Origin: an uncultured Lachnospiraceae bacterium
GTDB lineage: Bacteria > Bacillota > Clostridia > Lachnospirales > Lachnospiraceae
Assembly (NCBI GenBank): GCA_944381535.1
Contig: CALWLN010000048.1
Location: 1 to 59,454 of the forward strand
DNA: 59,454 bases
Direction of reading: 5' to 3'
Position numbers and translations under genes: made by a program. Positions 26,075 through 36,054 of the stretch are shown piece after piece (the first letter of the stretch is position 1; each line of letters opens with the position of its first letter). The notes below the pieces were generated by a model. It searched no databases. It was not told where the DNA came from and worked only from the letters and a program-made list of their open reading frames with translations.

Positions 26075-27132
26075 CCATTCAGACGCAATGCGCTAAAAAT
26101 AAAGTCATAGCCTTCATTGCTATCCGAAATCGTATGACCACCTTCCCATAATGAAAACTTGAAATTCTTCGTTTTTTCAAACGCTGCATAATACTCATAA
26201 ATACGCTCAACTTCCGGCAATGCACTGTGATAATCAAATACCCCATCCGCTTTGCCTACCTGTATGTATAGTTTCCTTGGCGCGCAAAGGGCTGCTACTT
26301 CAGCATCCTGATACATTAAAGCGGAACCTTTATAGCACAAGTCTGGCCAGTCATATACATCACGGTCATTGAATACCCCAGCACAGTAACCCGCTTTAAT
26401 TCTTTGATCTGCTGCCATCGTATAAAGCGTATAATAGCCCCCATAGGAAAGCCCTATCATGGCGACCCGTTCAGCATCAACTTCTTCCAAAGTACACACA
26501 TAATCCAACGATCTCATGATTCCATTGATTTCCAGTGCTGTGATGCTGCTACCAAAACGCTTCATATCTACATCTACCTTCCCTCTGTTATAAGGAATGG
26601 CATGTTCACGCATGGTTGCCGTTTCAGTCCTGCTCCATAAAAGCAACTGAGGCGCCAGAATCGCAGCGCCTCGCTCCATCGCTCTGTGCGCCATATGATT
26701 ATAATTATTTTTACCATACATATCACTGCACAGCTCTGGAGTTCCTCCACCTCCATGCTGCGCGATTACCAGCGGCATAGGTGTCTTAACACCATGTGGC
26801 AACAACAGCATCGCATAGAAAGGGATTTCATCTGTTATATACACATTCAATCGAAAAATGCGGCAAATATCATCACTTCCCACATAATGAATTTCCGCTG
26901 GGGTTACGACTTTTCCGGTAAAAAACTTAAGCCCCAGCATATCCCTGTATCTTTCACGATAAAAAGCCTGATTTTCTACAACGCCATTAGGAGGCATATT
27001 GCTTCTTCGGATATCTTTGTACACCAGATTCATCCTTTTAATATATTGAGAAATTCCCTCCACGTATCTCATTCGATAATTATCGGCAACCATCGGATTT
27101 TCATCCCATATTATTTTACCCATATATTCCAT
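26071..27132 (-). CDS. Alpha/beta hydrolase, acetyl-esterase/dienelactone-hydrolase type
   Basis: 353 residues without a signal peptide. The alpha/beta-hydrolase fold is shown by VIAQHGGGG (oxyanion region, about 126-134), nucleophile Ser229 in GLSYGG, an acidic residue in QVGKADGVFDYH and the catalytic His in WEGGHTI near residue 335. It most resembles AXE1/abhydrolase_7 carbohydrate esterases, so removal of acetyl or other acyl groups from an imported oligosaccharide is a reasonable inference. It is the last gene of the AT-rich operon; the gap to the isomerase gene is about 70 bases. Confidence 0.8.
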   Translation of the reverse strand: MEYMGKIIWDENPMVADNYRMRYVEGISQYIKRMNLVYKDIRRSNMPPNGVVENQAFYRERYRDMLGLKFFTGKVVTPAEIHYVGSDDICRIFRLNVYITDEIPFYAMLLLPHGVKTPMPLVIAQHGGGGTPELCSDMYGKNNYNHMAHRAMERGAAILAPQLLLWSRTETATMREHAIPYNRGKVDVDMKRFGSSITALEINGIMRSLDYVCTLEEVDAERVAMIGLSYGGYYTLYTMAADQRIKAGYCAGVFNDRDVYDWPDLCYKGSALMYQDAEVAALCAPRKLYIQVGKADGVFDYHSALPEVERIYEYYAAFEKTKNFKFSLWEGGHTISDSNEGYDFIFSALRLNG

Positions 27133-27203
27133 GTTCTTATCCCTTCCAAGATGCGACAGCCCTACCCAAAAGTTATTCTAATATAACACACTTCAGTTCG
27201 AAT

Positions 27204-28649
27204 CTACTTTACGATTACGGACTCAACACCTAAAATATCTCCAATTTTTTTGATTGTTTCAGCATGATGTCCGATACCCAGCGCATAATGATGTGTAGGA
27301 CCTTCCATTACCCACTTCTTGATAAATTCCTTGGTAGTAGGTTCGAAAAATCCTCTGGTATTCGTATTGCCTGTTGGCGGAATCGAACCTGCCTTGGAAT
27401 AACCTTCACCAATAACAAATTTAAACCCTCCGGTAACATTTTGAGTAATTCCCAGCATGGTAATCGGGCCTTCCTTTATCTTAAACTCCACCGATGCGCC
27501 CTGTCCAGGCTTCCCATGATATTTGGTAAGACTTCTAAGCACCGGCTTTCCCTCTGCAATCTTGATATGGTGCGGTCCATCATGTCCTATCAGAATAAAG
27601 TCTTCCTCAAAATCAAACGGATGGAATTCCGCAAAGCTACCGCCGATATCCAGGCGATCCATAATCAGCATAGCGATACAAGTTTTAATATCAAACTCCC
27701 CACACATGGGCACACCCTGGGCATTTAAAATAGAATTACCGACAATAAAGGATGTGGCTACTCTACGCTGTATACTGTCAGGGCTCCCCTCATAATAATA
27801 CGCCAAACCGGTCAGATTATACTTTTCTACCAGCTTATCCAAAGCAACTGCAGTATGCGCCGCCTGTCTTAAATCAGCGTCTGTCAACTTCATAGTAACC
27901 GGATCAGACGCCGGAACTGGTGTATCGAACTCTTCTAAAATCAGCTTTTCCTTAGCTATAATTTCTCCTTCGCTGACAGTATCATAAAGTCTGACTATGT
28001 CATCAATCTCCAGAAGTGGAACATGCACATCAAATACACGCGAAACAGCGGTAGGATCCGCATGCATATCGTACATAGCTTCCAGCACATGTCCCATAAG
28101 TCCCACACGGGCACCATGTAAATCATGAAGTACTTTTGCAATTTCACACCACTGCGCTACTTCCTTCACCGCCTCTTCATCACCATATAAATGTCCGATA
28201 ATCACATCAGCCACTTTCTTGCCCATACGAATAGCCACCCCTGTAAATTCCGGTACAGAGCAAATATTATCATTCTCCAATTGCATAAAGGTCTTAGCCT
28301 GCGTATAATCCAGAGCCTTTCTTGGCTGTAACGCAACCAATACCACAGGAATATTCACTCCTCTGATAATTGGCGCAAATACAGAAGATGTTGCATAAGT
28401 AACCATGTTGCAGAATAATACATCCACTCTTGCTGCCAGAATACGATTTACTACTTCATATGCCTTCTCACAACTGTCCACCATACCAAAATCGGCAACC
28501 TCTACATCCTGTTTTTCTACTATTTCACAAAAATTCTTGTGAAATCCCATGATATTCTTTTCCAACCCTTCAAACTGATCCCAGTATGTCGCATGTGCTA
28601 CCGCAAAAATACCAATCCTCGCAAATCTATTCCTCTTTCTTTCAAGCAT
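27204..28649 (-). CDS. L-fucose/L-arabinose isomerase family protein
   Basis: About 481 residues. The fold family is recognised from an N-terminal Rossmann-like part (ARIGIFAVAHATYWDQFEGL), VDVLFCNMVTYATSS, CGEFDIKTCIAMLIMDRLD, and metal-site candidates in AEFHPFD and GPTHHYALGIGHH near the C-terminus, as in arabinose/fucose isomerases that use Mn and paired Glu/His ligands. The presence of a GH29 fucosidase upstream in the same operon makes L-fucose or a related deoxy sugar a natural candidate, but the family also contains isomerases of unknown specificity. The start is moved from 28664 to 28649 (GGAGAG upstream); it then overlaps the preceding gene by eight bases. Confidence 0.82.
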   Translation of the reverse strand: MLERKRNRFARIGIFAVAHATYWDQFEGLEKNIMGFHKNFCEIVEKQDVEVADFGMVDSCEKAYEVVNRILAARVDVLFCNMVTYATSSVFAPIIRGVNIPVVLVALQPRKALDYTQAKTFMQLENDNICSVPEFTGVAIRMGKKVADVIIGHLYGDEEAVKEVAQWCEIAKVLHDLHGARVGLMGHVLEAMYDMHADPTAVSRVFDVHVPLLEIDDIVRLYDTVSEGEIIAKEKLILEEFDTPVPASDPVTMKLTDADLRQAAHTAVALDKLVEKYNLTGLAYYYEGSPDSIQRRVATSFIVGNSILNAQGVPMCGEFDIKTCIAMLIMDRLDIGGSFAEFHPFDFEEDFILIGHDGPHHIKIAEGKPVLRSLTKYHGKPGQGASVEFKIKEGPITMLGITQNVTGGFKFVIGEGYSKAGSIPPTGNTNTRGFFEPTTKEFIKKWVMEGPTHHYALGIGHHAETIKKIGDILGVESVIVK

Positions 28650-29835
28650 TTCGTTTCTCTCCATTATTCAATATCACCATCTTTTGAAATAACTTTGTGC
28701 TGATAATATTATCTTCATAATCCTCAACTGAAACATAAAAATAAGTCGCATTATATGGAATTGTAAATTCTATTTTCGTATTACTTAACCTATTAAAATC
28801 AGATTCAAACCAGCGAATATTGTTTTCTCCACCATACCCCAACTCTTTTGTTACAATATAATATAATACCGCTTTCTTTACCTTCCCTTTGATTTTAACC
28901 TGTAGACAACTCCCCGAAATCCCAACATCAAGTATATCAACAAATGTATGTGCGCTACTACCAATAATATTTTCCGCAAAATGATATACCTGCTTAATAC
29001 TGTCACCAATTTCCTGACTATGCTTAAGTCCATGATGAATACTCAAATAACCCTTATGAATAATCTCATATGTATGAGAGGACGAATTAATCGAAAAATG
29101 CTTATCATTATCCCCATTGATAAGTAAGATTGGCATTTCTGTCATAGCCGCAAAATTTGAAGGATCCCATGCCGGATCAGCGCCGCGCTCATATACAGAA
29201 TGGAAATATGTCCTGCTCTCATGCAAAAAGCCACATCCATAAACCGGTATGGCAAACTTTAGCCTATTATCAAAGCCCGCTGTGATCAAAGTAGTAATTC
29301 CGCCCCAAGATATACCGGTTATTCCAATTTTTTCTTCATCAACCTTATCTGATTGTACTAATAAATTTATTGCGCTCACTACATTATAAACATTCTGATA
29401 CATTCCGGCATTTTCATAGTCGCTTAGAAAAGCTGTCCCGTAATCGTTCCATGGAAACATTCCTGCATATGGATGTTTTCTTTTTCCTGTACCATAGGGA
29501 TTATCCTTATCATCCTCCGGACCATCGCCATATAAATCCATGGATATCGCCGCAAAACCAATATCATTCCATTTTTTTACCCAATCGATTTCCGCCTTGC
29601 CCAATCCACCGTGCACAAGTACAATAGCGGGAACTTTCCCGGAATAAGTATTATGCGGAAATCCTATGTACGCAAAAACTTTGGAATCATGATATCCATC
29701 ATAAAAAATCGCTTCTATGCTATACTTATCACTGTAACAACCATATTCCGCATAATACCTTCCATCATTATTACGTACCGATGTCGCCAACACATAAGGT
29801 ACTGTTCTTTTTTTAATATTTTCGTCAAAAATCAT
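28642..29835 (-). CDS. Alpha/beta hydrolase with C-terminal beta domain, putative esterase
   Basis: 397 residues, no signal peptide. Hydrolase core: LVHGGLGKAEIDW (about 72-84), nucleophile Ser176 in GISWGG, an Asp in LLINGDNDKHFSI and a candidate His in HHGLKHS. Residues from about 300 form an extra beta-rich domain (VDILDVGISGSCLQVKIKG, FTIPYNATYFYVSVEDYEDN) of the kind seen C-terminal to PhoPQ-regulated/acetylxylan-esterase-like proteins. It is the second esterase of the operon, so the glycan is probably doubly or heavily substituted. Translation appears coupled to the isomerase gene. Confidence 0.75.
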   Translation of the reverse strand: MIFDENIKKRTVPYVLATSVRNNDGRYYAEYGCYSDKYSIEAIFYDGYHDSKVFAYIGFPHNTYSGKVPAIVLVHGGLGKAEIDWVKKWNDIGFAAISMDLYGDGPEDDKDNPYGTGKRKHPYAGMFPWNDYGTAFLSDYENAGMYQNVYNVVSAINLLVQSDKVDEEKIGITGISWGGITTLITAGFDNRLKFAIPVYGCGFLHESRTYFHSVYERGADPAWDPSNFAAMTEMPILLINGDNDKHFSINSSSHTYEIIHKGYLSIHHGLKHSQEIGDSIKQVYHFAENIIGSSAHTFVDILDVGISGSCLQVKIKGKVKKAVLYYIVTKELGYGGENNIRWFESDFNRLSNTKIEFTIPYNATYFYVSVEDYEDNIISTKLFQKMVILNNGEKRNA

Positions 29836-29856
29836 AGCAGCCCTCTTTTCCGCATA

Positions 29857-31872
29857 TTACAGACCATCCTGTAATACTGTCCTCGACACGTACAACGGTA
29901 TTTTATAATTTTTCATAATCCGTAACGGAAATACTTCTTCTGCCAAAACCCTTTTCTCATTCCCCTGCACTTCCATCACCGCAACCGGATAAGTGTGGCT
30001 CATTGCAAGTCCGTTTGTAGAAGCAATCACCGTAACATCGGAATTATCATTGATGACAGCCGGTCTCATTTCGTTGTGTCCAAGACTTATAATCCCACCA
30101 AGCACCTCCGTCTTTCCTCCGTTTATGGTCTTAAATGAAGTGCCGGTTCCCTCTGTTTTGAATCCTAAAATCCAAACGGTGGAATGGTCATTTAGTATTT
30201 CAACGGACGCCCGCTCCGGATTTACATTTCTCATCCACACCTTTTGCCCTGAAAAACAGAAACAAGGAATATCCCTATACATTTCATCTCCTACGGTACA
30301 CGCACAGTTTTCCACAAAAACAATCCCGCCCGAAACCGAATTAAAATACATTGCGCATGTTTGAGTGTGTATATTACGTAAAACCAAAGTTCTTCTTGAC
30401 GCATGATGAATAAACCTGAATCTGCCATACATTTTTTCCCAGGCAAAAACATTTTCAAGAAATAACGGACGCTCACCCTCACCTGCCACAACAAAGATTC
30501 CCGCATTTTCTCTCTGCTCAATATCCTTGCCCGAAATAAAATTACAATATGAAAAATCGATTTTTCTCACTGTTTCTGGGATGAAAATGCTGTCATTTAT
30601 CAAATAGGTTCCCGGCTGGAAAACAATGCAATCCGCTCCGCTGTTCACAGCAGCCTGAATTGCGCTAGTATCATTCTGAACCCCATCAGCTGCGGTTCCG
30701 TATGCATCCGAATAAACGGTACGAGAATACGCCTCTTCATCGGGGGCGCTTTTTATCGGCAAAGACAGGGACTTATATTGCCTTTGTTCAAAAGCACTCC
30801 ATACTCCGTCCGAGGAATACTCATCAATATCATTTACGTCTTCAAAAAACAGAGTCGGTTTGGAATACAGCGTTCTAAGATACCCTTCCGAATGAATATT
30901 TCGCAAAAAAATGGTTCCCAAATCATGCTCGATTCCACTCAACCGAGGATTCCCGCCCCAAAAAACGCCGTTTAAAAGTACAATGTGCGCAGCCTGTCCC
31001 GCACTTCTTAACGCAGGGCATTTGTTATGACTTTGGTAATTTAAAATAGAAACAATCGTGTCCTTCACATAAATACCGTATTTCCTCTGGTTTTCCAAAA
31101 AAACATTCTCAAACGTCACATAATTTCTAAGCGGAAGGAGCCTTATCCCATAATCAAATCCCGTGATCTCTATTCCGTTTGCATAACACCCGGAAACAAA
31201 CTCACTCTTAATCTCAATTCCTGCATAACCGGATAAATCTTCCGATACTATTCTGATATTTCTGATAGTCCCAGAATTATTAGCAAAAAATACCATCCCC
31301 ACCGCTCCGCTGTTTCCGTTTCCCGTATCTATAGTCATATTTTCGATGGTATTTGACATCGCAACATTTGATTCATCACCATTCATGAAATTGATGACTG
31401 GTTTCTGTGAGCCGTAGGAAAACCCGGGACAATTATCTTTCAACTTAATAATAACGCTGTCCCGGTTTTCTCCTCTAAAATGAATCTGTCTATTCAACTC
31501 ATATTTATACTCATCAGCAAAAATATTCATCAGATTTCTATGGGAATACGTAATCGTATCACTTACCAGGTAGGTTCCATTTGGAAAATATATTATTTTT
31601 GTTGGTTCAAGGTCTTCCGGGAAAATGACATACAAAGCCTCCTTTTCCTTACGAATCTCAAAACTTAAATTATAATCAGGTTTCGGATACTCTTCAAGTT
31701 TCTTTTTTGCAGCCGATATTCCGTCTATGTTCGCCTGTAAAATATCATCAAGGATTTTGTTCAGTATGGCTGTACAATCCTTTTTACCCGTATTATCCGC
31801 ATTATATGGTGGCTTAGTAATGTCAACAATTGACAAGTTGAAATTACAATCGAAAGTTTCCACATTATTCAC
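29857..31872 (-). CDS. Tandem right-handed beta-helix (pectate-lyase-3-like) protein
   Basis: 671 residues, no signal peptide. Two copies of the segment that opens pectate_lyase_3-type beta-helices are visible: one near residue 17 (PPYNADNTGKKDCTAI, followed by IIYFPNGTYLVSDTI) and one near residue 386 (DAYGTAADGVQNDTSAIQ, followed by CIVFQPGTYLINDSI). Each leads into parallel beta-helix coils. Such modules occur in GH28 polygalacturonases, GH55-like enzymes, epimerases and lyases; I see no diagnostic catalytic pair, so the activity is open. It starts with GTG overlapping the stop of the GH99-like gene (GTGA), a coupled arrangement. Confidence 0.72.
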   Translation of the reverse strand: MNNVETFDCNFNLSIVDITKPPYNADNTGKKDCTAILNKILDDILQANIDGISAAKKKLEEYPKPDYNLSFEIRKEKEALYVIFPEDLEPTKIIYFPNGTYLVSDTITYSHRNLMNIFADEYKYELNRQIHFRGENRDSVIIKLKDNCPGFSYGSQKPVINFMNGDESNVAMSNTIENMTIDTGNGNSGAVGMVFFANNSGTIRNIRIVSEDLSGYAGIEIKSEFVSGCYANGIEITGFDYGIRLLPLRNYVTFENVFLENQRKYGIYVKDTIVSILNYQSHNKCPALRSAGQAAHIVLLNGVFWGGNPRLSGIEHDLGTIFLRNIHSEGYLRTLYSKPTLFFEDVNDIDEYSSDGVWSAFEQRQYKSLSLPIKSAPDEEAYSRTVYSDAYGTAADGVQNDTSAIQAAVNSGADCIVFQPGTYLINDSIFIPETVRKIDFSYCNFISGKDIEQRENAGIFVVAGEGERPLFLENVFAWEKMYGRFRFIHHASRRTLVLRNIHTQTCAMYFNSVSGGIVFVENCACTVGDEMYRDIPCFCFSGQKVWMRNVNPERASVEILNDHSTVWILGFKTEGTGTSFKTINGGKTEVLGGIISLGHNEMRPAVINDNSDVTVIASTNGLAMSHTYPVAVMEVQGNEKRVLAEEVFPLRIMKNYKIPLYVSRTVLQDGL

Positions 31873-32981
31873 CAGCTTTCTTTTACTTCCTTCACTTTTT
31901 CAAGCATTGCAAACCCATTTTCCATATCCGGCTCAAGATACATTCCTTCCGTCCATTCATTCCAGGACGCTATGGCAATGAATTTATCCTGTTGTTTTAT
32001 ATTATCTGATAAAATTTTGGCTTTTTGTAAAGCAGCACCAAACATTTCCGGCGTATTATTTATAACAATCGGACAAAATGGATATCCGTAATCCCCATAT
32101 ATTTCAGACTGAACGGTTCTGGGACTTGAATCCCACCCCGGCGATACGGAAGGAAACAACGGTAGATCAAAAAACTTTTGTTTTTCCTCCATTCTCTTCA
32201 GACCCAATTTTGCAAAATCCGTATATTCCGCTTTAGGAAAACGTAAGCCCGCCTTTAACCATCCATGCGAAGCGATGGAATCCGCATTTATCTTCGCTAA
32301 TATTTCATTCAAACTGCTTGTGTCTTTTAACACATGAAATGTATCACATATATTTATATGTACGTCTTTGAAACCGCCTTTTTTTACCCGTCTCCTGAAA
32401 TCAGAGAACATTCGGGCCGCACCGTCAACGCCAACTGAATTGATTACATCCGGTAAAGTATATATGGAAAAATACGGCTTGCCCTCAACCTTTATATAAT
32501 TCGGCTTGTTAAAGTAATTCTTAATACAATACTCCGTTAATTCATAAAAAGTTTTCTCAGAATTATCGCATATCTTTGTCGGTACACCCCTATTAAATTT
32601 AGCCGTAGGATGTGCCTGTATAGCGTTGTGATTGCACCACATAACAGCAAAATCCAACTTATCACAGTTCTTCGCTTTTAAAAAGCCGTTATTAAGACAA
32701 TTAATTCTATATGGTCCATCCTCAAACCAGTACCAATCAAAAATAAATCCGTCTATCTTATATTTTGCGGCCGTCTCTATCTTTTTTTCCATTACTACAG
32801 ATTCTGATTCATCTTCAAACCCCCATAAAGGATTCTTAGGCTGTTTATGACCTTGAAATCGGGGTGTTGCATATTTCACCACTTCCCATTCTGTCCATCC
32901 CTCTCCATGGAACACTTCATTCTGTTGATCCACATGCCAATTCGGAAAATAATAAGCATATATTTTCGTATCCACAATCAT
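31869..32981 (-). CDS. GH99-like (WbsX family) protein
   Basis: 370 residues. Typical WbsX/GH99-like signatures are IYAYYFPNWH at the N-terminus, EGWTEWEVVK, GFIFDWYWFEDG (about 87-98), FAVMWCNHN, YFSIYTLPD, LFPSVSPGWDSSP and IASWNEWTEG near residue 340. GH99 members are endo-acting mannanases, while WbsX proteins occur in polysaccharide loci and their activity is uncertain. No signal peptide, so it is probably cytosolic like the other hydrolases of the operon. Confidence 0.82.
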   Translation of the reverse strand: MIVDTKIYAYYFPNWHVDQQNEVFHGEGWTEWEVVKYATPRFQGHKQPKNPLWGFEDESESVVMEKKIETAAKYKIDGFIFDWYWFEDGPYRINCLNNGFLKAKNCDKLDFAVMWCNHNAIQAHPTAKFNRGVPTKICDNSEKTFYELTEYCIKNYFNKPNYIKVEGKPYFSIYTLPDVINSVGVDGAARMFSDFRRRVKKGGFKDVHINICDTFHVLKDTSSLNEILAKINADSIASHGWLKAGLRFPKAEYTDFAKLGLKRMEEKQKFFDLPLFPSVSPGWDSSPRTVQSEIYGDYGYPFCPIVINNTPEMFGAALQKAKILSDNIKQQDKFIAIASWNEWTEGMYLEPDMENGFAMLEKVKEVKESW

Positions 32982-33032
32982 ACACCCAATTCCTTTCTTC
33001 TCTGTTCCCTCATCGTTTTACAAGGCCATAAA

Positions 33033-34262
33033 CTATTCTACTTTTATAGCCCTGGCTACCCGCACACAATAGTCGATGCCATATTCAAATCCGGTAAAAT
33101 GAACCTTTAAATTATTCCCGTCGTAGGAATACTCCAACTTTTCTCCATTGTCCATCCATTGTATATCCTTTACTTTTCTTTGAAAATTTTCAAATACAAA
33201 TTCCCCCTCTGTTCCTTCTATATAGGTAACATCCGCTGAGCCCCTCCGGCATAAATCAAACCGGAACAAATAAACATACTCTTCACTTTCTAACGCAAAA
33301 TTCCGAGTCTTGTCGTTAAACCAAAGTGGTTTTCCATTGTAGACGGCTTCACCGAACATTTTCATCCATTCCCCTATTGTAAGCATAATCGCTTTTGGCA
33401 TAGCAGGAACCGCAGCGTTTTTATCCGGACCAATATTAAGAAGAAAATTTGCCCCCACCTTTCGGCATTCACAGAGTTCTTCGATTAATTTTTTAGGCGA
33501 TTTGAAATTAAAATCCTTTGCATTTCCCCAATGAGCATTCACGCTTTCACACATTTCCCCGGTTATATATTTTTCTGCTCCCTCTCTGTCAAGAGGAACA
33601 GGCCTTCCCCGTTCAAAGGTCACACAGTCAATCTCAGAGTGTCCCGTTATTCCCTGGGCGGAGAGGCCTGTATTATTTATAATAATTGCTCTTGGCTGAT
33701 ATTTTCTGATAGTTGCATAAAGTTCTCCTTCATGCCAGTTAACATCCTTACGGCTCCAGTTCCCATCAAACCAAAAGCCGCCTATTTTTCCATACTGTGT
33801 ACACAAAATTTCAACACTTTTTCGCAAATATTCCAGATATGCGTCAAAATCATTCCGAAAATCCGTATTCCACCATTCATAAGTAGCATAATACAGAAAT
33901 GGTACAATACCATGTTTTCTGCATACGTCCACAAATTCACGAACAATATCTCTGCCTGCCGCGCTGTGAATACTGTCAAAATGAGATAATCCCCGTGTAT
34001 CGAACAACGCAAAGCCGTCATGGTGCTTTGCCGTAAATGTAATATACTTCGCTCCCGCCGCCTTAGCAGTTACTACGATTTCTGTCATGCTTCCCGGACA
34101 GAATGTACCGGCAAGCCTCCTGTATGAAGTTTCGTCTGTTCCTTCTCTCTGGGCATTCCACTCTCCACGCCCTATTTGTGAATACAATCCAAAGTGAACA
34201 AACATTCCAAAACCCATTTTCTCGAAATTCAATATATATTGATCGACTTTCGGTATACTCAT
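33033..34262 (-). CDS. GH29 alpha-L-fucosidase
   Basis: 409 residues. It has the GH29 barrel with FGMFVHFGLYSQIGRGEWN at residues 18-36, the AKYITFTAKHHDGFALFDT block (about 69-87), and nucleophile Asp166 in GGFWFDGNW. A C-terminal beta-sandwich begins near residue 310. It removes terminal alpha-linked L-fucose; no signal peptide, so it acts on imported oligosaccharide. It lies 61 bases downstream of the sensor kinase gene and 52 bases upstream of the GH99-like gene, which makes the regulator pair part of, or directly ahead of, the hydrolase operon. Confidence 0.92.
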   Translation of the reverse strand: MSIPKVDQYILNFEKMGFGMFVHFGLYSQIGRGEWNAQREGTDETSYRRLAGTFCPGSMTEIVVTAKAAGAKYITFTAKHHDGFALFDTRGLSHFDSIHSAAGRDIVREFVDVCRKHGIVPFLYYATYEWWNTDFRNDFDAYLEYLRKSVEILCTQYGKIGGFWFDGNWSRKDVNWHEGELYATIRKYQPRAIIINNTGLSAQGITGHSEIDCVTFERGRPVPLDREGAEKYITGEMCESVNAHWGNAKDFNFKSPKKLIEELCECRKVGANFLLNIGPDKNAAVPAMPKAIMLTIGEWMKMFGEAVYNGKPLWFNDKTRNFALESEEYVYLFRFDLCRRGSADVTYIEGTEGEFVFENFQRKVKDIQWMDNGEKLEYSYDGNNLKVHFTGFEYGIDYCVRVARAIKVE

Positions 34263-34323
34263 TACTATCCGCCCTTTCTCATGTCATTCCTTTAGCGTTT
34301 AAAAATCCTCATAGCCAAACACC

Positions 34324-36054
34324 TTATTCGCAAGTTTCCTTTAAGGCAGGAAATGTCATACACACCCTGACACCGCTATTTTTTTCGGAAGCTATAACCA
34401 ATCCGTACCTTGCACCGAACAATAACTGCAATCTTCTATGGATGTTCGCAAGACCGATATGTTTCGAATGAAGCTTTTCCTGACGGATGAGTTCATTTAA
34501 CTGGTCTATTTCCTGTGGCTCCATGCCCACTCCATCATCAACAACCCATATTTTCAGATTGTTTTCCTCACGCAATGCGCCTATGGTAATCATCCCGCCT
34601 CCTTTCGGCTGAATCCCATGATAAACAGCGTTTTCCACCAAAGGCTGAATTGACATACGCAATACCATTTCCCCCAACAACTCTTTTGGAATCTGCCAGG
34701 AAACTTCAAAATTTCCCCGATATCGCTTTTCCAAAATTTCCAGATAAATTTTCACATATGCCAATTCTTCTTGGAGGGGTACCAGATCATCCTCTGAATT
34801 CAAACTATATCTTAATATTTCAGACAGCTTCCGAATCAATGTCACCGCATCATGGCGAGGTCCCACTTCCTTAGCCAAATACACACTGGCCAAATTTAAG
34901 GTATTGTACAAAAAATGAGGATTCATCTGATACTGAAGCGCTGTGTTCTGCAATCCACTAAATTCCTGAACCATCTCTTCTAAGCTTTCCTTCAACCGCT
35001 TATTTGTCGATATAATAGCGGCCATTTTTTGTGCAATGCTTTTCATTTCCACATAATTATACTGATTAACCAATATTTCATTTCCATTTAACATATCCAT
35101 TACAGTTTCTAATGGCTGTACCGCTTTACGTGAAGAAAGAAACGCAACCATTAACCCCATTATGCTGCTTATAATTGCCAAAATACATATGAACAAAATC
35201 CTCTCTCTGGAAATCTGGACTTGAGTCATATCTCGAACGGCCACATAATACCAATCATATCGGTTTGATTTTACACTTGATACAATAAGCGATGATTCCC
35301 AAAAAGTATCGTTATCCAGATTCATCTGCGCACTCCATTTCGAAAGCTGCTCCACTTCTTCTGTGAGACAGCCAATTTCCGCCCGGTCATTGCTGTATAA
35401 AACAGTCCCGTCAGAAGCAACCATATAGTAATGTGTCAATTCCTCCGGAACCAGTTCATTCAGTTTTTCCATATTCACACTCAAAAAAGCTCCTCCGGTG
35501 CCCTCTTTGTTCTTTTTGATTAAAGTCATGACATAAGGATGCTTATCTGCATATCTATGGTAATAGTATCCATTTCCGAAAGGCTGCATCTCATTGATAT
35601 AATCACAAACGGAGTTATCCACATATTGTTCCATTGGAATACTCGTATATTCATTCTCTAAAGCAGATGTCCATACAGAACCTTCCTCAGACGCATAAAA
35701 GCCGATCTCATAAATATAATTCTGGACATATCGATAGGTTTTTGTTAGCTCAGAAAATCCCCCCACAAATTCTTGATAAAAGTTCTCAGGCACATCACTG
35801 TTCATAAATGTCTGCACATTCACATCCAAGTAATTATAATTGTTTATCTGATTTAACTGGCGAAAAATCACATCATAAGTACATTGCATCTGGGTCGCTG
35901 CATTCACATTACGCTCTCTCGCTTCTTTTTTCATAATAGAATTAGAATCCCAACTGGCTACACTCAAGATTACTATTGTCATAGCAAACATCAATGCAAA
36001 AATCAACAAAAAAGTAAGTTGACGAAAACTATGAAAATTTTTTCTTTCTTTCAC
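34324..36054 (-). CDS. YesM-type sensor histidine kinase (island)
   Basis: 576 residues. Membrane segments at about 14-34 and about 280-303 enclose an extracytoplasmic sensor domain. Then come a HAMP-like linker and a His_kinase domain with phospho-acceptor His380 in MNPHFLYNTLN, followed by the ATPase with the N-box LVENAVYHG and DDGVGM. The partner regulator gene is directly upstream with a four-base overlap. It probably senses a glycan or its SBP-bound form outside the cell and drives the transporter and surface-protein promoters carrying the 31-bp motif. Confidence 0.92.
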   Translation of the reverse strand: MKERKNFHSFRQLTFLLIFALMFAMTIVILSVASWDSNSIMKKEARERNVNAATQMQCTYDVIFRQLNQINNYNYLDVNVQTFMNSDVPENFYQEFVGGFSELTKTYRYVQNYIYEIGFYASEEGSVWTSALENEYTSIPMEQYVDNSVCDYINEMQPFGNGYYYHRYADKHPYVMTLIKKNKEGTGGAFLSVNMEKLNELVPEELTHYYMVASDGTVLYSNDRAEIGCLTEEVEQLSKWSAQMNLDNDTFWESSLIVSSVKSNRYDWYYVAVRDMTQVQISRERILFICILAIISSIMGLMVAFLSSRKAVQPLETVMDMLNGNEILVNQYNYVEMKSIAQKMAAIISTNKRLKESLEEMVQEFSGLQNTALQYQMNPHFLYNTLNLASVYLAKEVGPRHDAVTLIRKLSEILRYSLNSEDDLVPLQEELAYVKIYLEILEKRYRGNFEVSWQIPKELLGEMVLRMSIQPLVENAVYHGIQPKGGGMITIGALREENNLKIWVVDDGVGMEPQEIDQLNELIRQEKLHSKHIGLANIHRRLQLLFGARYGLVIASEKNSGVRVCMTFPALKETCE

